A stretch of DNA of 33,996 bases from an uncultured Mycolicibacterium sp. (GTDB taxonomy: Bacteria > Actinomycetota > Actinomycetes > Mycobacteriales > Mycobacteriaceae), in NCBI GenBank assembly GCA_945957405.1, contig CAMFLL010000038.1:1-33996 (forward strand), given 5' to 3'. Shown here piece after piece: positions 31,949 through 33,996 of this stretch (positions are counted from its first letter, which is position 1; the number at the start of each line of letters is the position of its first letter). The notes below the pieces were generated by a model. The model did not search any database, was not told the DNA's origin, and worked only from the letters and a program-made list of their open reading frames with translations. Both the position numbers and the translations under genes were made by a program.

Positions 31949-32820
31949 GCATCACCGTCGCCGCCGCCGGGCCCGACGTCCCCGAAGGCCAGGAGAGCAA
32001 GTCCGTCGCGCGCTCGCGGCGCAGCATCAGCGGCAGCGGCAAGCTCGGCGACGTCGCACTGCGCGTGGTGGCCGGGCTGGTCCTGCTGTACATCTTCCTG
32101 CCGATCTTCGTGATCGTGCTGTTCTCGTTCAACAAGCCGGCCGGCAAGTTCAACTACACCTGGCAGGGCTTCACGCTGGAGAACTGGGCGAACCCGTTCA
32201 AGTACCCGGCACTGGCGAACGCCCTGAAGATGAGCCTGACGGTGGCTGCCGTCTCGACGGCCATCGCCATCGTGCTCGGCACACTGCTGGCCATCGCCCT
32301 TGTGCGGCAACGATTCCGGGGTAGCAAGGCGGTGGAGACCTTCCTGGTCCTGCCGCTGACCGCGCCCGAGGTCGTCATGGGCGCCTCATTGCTGACGCTG
32401 TTCCTCGACCTGGGCTGGGCCACCGGGTTCGGCACCATCCTGATCGCCCACGTCGCCTTCGAGATCAGCTTCATCGCGATGACGGTACGTGCGCGGGTGC
32501 GTGGCTTCGACTGGACACTCGAGGACGCGTCGATGGATCTGGGCGCCAGCCCGACCCGCACGTTCTTCAAGGTGACCCTGCCGCTGATCGTGCCGGGCAT
32601 CGTCGCTGCCGCGATGCTGTCGTTCGCGCTGTCGCTGGACGATTTCATCATCACGTACTTCGTCAGCGGGTCGACGGTCACGTATCCGCTGTTCGTCAAC
32701 GCCGCGGTGAAGGCCGCGGTGCCGCCGCAGATCAATGTGCTGGCCACCGCCATACTGGCGATCAGCCTGATCGTCATCGGTGTCGGCACGCTGTACCGCC
32801 GCAAACGGATCGACGACTGA
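31945..32820 (+). CDS. potC: Polyamine-type ABC permease PotC
   Basis: This 291-residue membrane protein is the second half of the channel. A charged N-terminal tail of about 35 residues precedes six helices (first: VVAGLVLLYIFLPIFVIVLF, about 47-66). The EAA loop is EDASMDLGASPTRTFFKVTLP. SLDDFIITYFVSGSTVTYPLF (in the fifth helix region) is characteristic of PotC. The start lies within the potB stop. It is the last gene of the pot operon; a hairpin follows 26 nt after the stop. Confidence 0.92.
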   Translation: MSITVAAAGPDVPEGQESKSVARSRRSISGSGKLGDVALRVVAGLVLLYIFLPIFVIVLFSFNKPAGKFNYTWQGFTLENWANPFKYPALANALKMSLTVAAVSTAIAIVLGTLLAIALVRQRFRGSKAVETFLVLPLTAPEVVMGASLLTLFLDLGWATGFGTILIAHVAFEISFIAMTVRARVRGFDWTLEDASMDLGASPTRTFFKVTLPLIVPGIVAAAMLSFALSLDDFIITYFVSGSTVTYPLFVNAAVKAAVPPQINVLATAILAISLIVIGVGTLYRRKRIDD

Positions 32821-32845
32821 CCACGCTCATCGCTGCACCCACCCC

Positions 32846-32871
32846 GTTTGCGCGAGCGCAAATTAGGGTAA
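32846..32871 (+). promoter_or_regulatory. SigF-type promoter of the DUF1206 gene
   Basis: GTTT (32846-32849) and GGGTAA (32866-32871) are separated by 16 nt. This agrees with the mycobacterial SigF consensus (GTTT, N15-17, GGGTA). The start codon lies 10 nt after the -10 element, so the transcript would have almost no leader. Confidence 0.6.
32847..32862. terminator. Hairpin after potC, inside the SigF promoter spacer
   Basis: TTTGCGC-GA-GCGCAAA has perfect 7-bp arms and a 2-nt centre. It lies 26 nt after the potC stop and may end the pot transcript, or serve as an operator for the next gene since it covers the -35 and spacer. Confidence 0.45.
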
Positions 32872-32881
32872 TGGCACTTTC

Positions 32882-33700
32882 ATGTCTTCGGGGCGAATCC
32901 ACAGTGCGGTGGACGATGCGACGAGCACGACGGCCTTCGAGTACGGGGCCCGCGCCGGCTACGTGACCAGCGCGGTACTGCACATCCTGATTGCCTACAT
33001 CGTGCTGCGGCTCGCGTTCGGCGGCGGCGGCAACGCCGATCAGTCCGGGGCGCTGGCCACTCTGAGCAGCCACACCGGAGGCGCGCTCACCCTGTGGCTC
33101 GCGGCCCTCGGACTGTTCGGGCTGGCCCTGTGGCGCGCCGCCGAGGCGGTGGTGGGGTCACACCCCAACGACCCCACGGAAAGCGACGAGGGCGCCAAGA
33201 AGCAGTTCAAGCGCGTCAAGTCGGTGGCCCTCGCCGTGGTGTACTGCGGCCTGGCCATCTCGGCGATCCGCTTCGCCACCGGCGGTGGTCAATCGTCCGG
33301 GCAGCAGAACGCGGGGATGAGCGCACAACTGATGCAGTCGGGTTGGGGCAAGGCGCTATTGGTGATCGTGGGCCTGGTGGTGATCGGCATTGGGGGCTAC
33401 CACGTCTACAAGGGTGCCTCGCAGAAATTCCTCGACGACCTGAAGACGTCGGGCGGTCGCGTCATCACGCCGATCGGCGTGGCCGGATACCTGGCCAAGG
33501 GCAGCGTGCTGGCCGGCGCGGGCCTGCTGGTGATCGTGGCGACGCTGCGGGCCGACCCGTCGAAGGCGGCCGGAATCGATGCTGCGGTCAAGACTTTGGG
33601 CCAGGCTCCGTTCGGCAAGTTCCTGCTGATCATTGCCGCGCTGGGCTTCGCCGCATACGGCGCATACTGCCTGGTGCTGGCGCGTTTCGCGCGGATGTGA
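32882..33700 (+). CDS. DUF1206 membrane protein
   Basis: This 272-residue protein matches the actinobacterial DUF1206 family. It has three similar two-helix units: about 25-90 (YGARAGYVTSAVLHILIAY), 112-180 (VKSVALAVVYCGLAISAIRF then GWGKALLVIVGLVVIGIGGY) and 200-270 (GVAGYLAKGSVLAGAGLLVI then PFGKFLLIIAALGFAAYGAY). A charged loop (about 95-110) separates the first two. The family's function is unknown. The SigF-type promoter suggests expression in stress or stationary phase. The gene ends 4 nt from the stop of the oppositely oriented partial gene. Confidence 0.88.
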   Translation: MSSGRIHSAVDDATSTTAFEYGARAGYVTSAVLHILIAYIVLRLAFGGGGNADQSGALATLSSHTGGALTLWLAALGLFGLALWRAAEAVVGSHPNDPTESDEGAKKQFKRVKSVALAVVYCGLAISAIRFATGGGQSSGQQNAGMSAQLMQSGWGKALLVIVGLVVIGIGGYHVYKGASQKFLDDLKTSGGRVITPIGVAGYLAKGSVLAGAGLLVIVATLRADPSKAAGIDAAVKTLGQAPFGKFLLIIAALGFAAYGAYCLVLARFARM

Positions 33701-33704
33701 CCCG

Positions 33705-33996
33705 TCAGCCGAAGAACTGCAACCGGGTGATCTCGGCCTGCGGGCCGAAATCGGCGATCACCACGGCACGTCCCGACGGCGCGTGCGCGGCGGCAGCGAT
33801 CGAGTCGCCAGCGGCGATCACCTTGGGCCACAACGCACCTCGCAGTCTCGCGGCAGCGCCGCCCGCGTCGACGGTGGCCGAGGGCACGATGGAGCGGACT
33901 CCGGCGGCGTCACCGGCCGTCAGGGCGGCCAGCAGGCGCGTCATGGCGGCTCGGTGCCGGCGTCCCGGGCGCCGTAACCCACGCACGAAACCGACC
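33705..33996 (-). CDS. Partial unidentified gene at the right edge (C-terminal part)
   Basis: The frame is open to the window edge and ends at TGA 33707-33705, giving about 96 residues rich in Ala and Arg. MTRLLAALTAGDAAGVRSIV could begin a small protein at ATG 33944. It could equally be a C-terminal helix of an NTF2/SnoaL-like domain, as in some ECF sigma factors, followed by RAVVIADFGPQAEITRLQFF strands. I do not recognise it with confidence. Convergence with the DUF1206 gene and lack of any other gene here support it being coding. Confidence 0.45.
   Translation of the reverse strand, partial: VGFVRGLRRPGRRHRAAMTRLLAALTAGDAAGVRSIVPSATVDAGGAAARLRGALWPKVIAAGDSIAAAAHAPSGRAVVIADFGPQAEITRLQFFG

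Noticed and set aside
1..33996. Mobile elements, CRISPR arrays, tRNA or rRNA genes, phage or defence genes.
   Set aside because: No transposase, integrase, direct-repeat array, or cloverleaf or rRNA sequence was seen; genes are continuous metabolic and transport operons.

Overview
The window is high-GC DNA with the codon use, TGA/ATGA gene overlaps and leaderless-style promoters of a mycobacterium or close actinobacterial relative. The best match I can name is the fast-growing Mycolicibacterium group: a treX-treY-treZ trehalose cluster, an erythritol/threitol operon like the one characterised in M. smegmatis, a candidate SigF promoter, PucR and DUF1206 genes, and twin-arginine lipoproteins. 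I see no tRNA, rRNA, CRISPR array, insertion sequence or phage gene. The window looks like ordinary chromosome carrying accessory catabolic operons. All names rest on reading motifs by eye; no database search was run.

Layout. (1) 1-4987, plus strand: the 3' part of glgX/treX, then treY and treZ, which turn glycogen or maltodextrin into trehalose. (2) 4995-13846, minus strand: one tightly coupled eight-gene operon, read from right to left as a zinc polyol dehydrogenase (EltD-like), a sugar-binding lipoprotein, two permeases, two ABC ATPases, a two-domain DAK-type kinase (DerK-like) and an RpiB-type isomerase (DerI-like). This makes a complete route from extracellular erythritol through D-erythrulose and D-erythrulose 4-phosphate to D-erythrose 4-phosphate. 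(3) 13847-15023: a control region with a CRP-like site, a long inverted repeat and two divergent promoters, followed by a SorC/DeoR-type sugar-sensing regulator that is probably leaderless. (4) 15034-17923, minus strand: an NCS1-family permease followed after one base by an FGGY sugar kinase, then a divergent, probably leaderless MFS exporter (18006-19457).

(5) 19485-23495, minus strand: a DAO-family FAD oxidoreductase, a cupin, an MSAD-like tautomerase, an EamA/RhtA-type transporter and a double-hotdog thioesterase. The divergent PucR-type regulator (23619-25076) is the likely controller. A GABA/amino-acid permease converges on it across a 12-bp-stem hairpin. (6) 26572-28384: a non-coding control region, a STAS-domain protein and a LysR regulator. 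(7) 28621-32820: a polyamine-type ABC importer, potA-potD-potB-potC, whose ATPase gene appears to start at CTG behind a perfect Shine-Dalgarno. (8) 32882-33700: a DUF1206 membrane protein behind a SigF-like promoter, then a gene cut by the right edge.

The tetritol operon is, as far as I know, a described system. The less understood parts are the NCS1 permease/FGGY kinase pair, the FAD oxidoreductase-cupin-tautomerase operon under PucR, and several regulatory structures described below.
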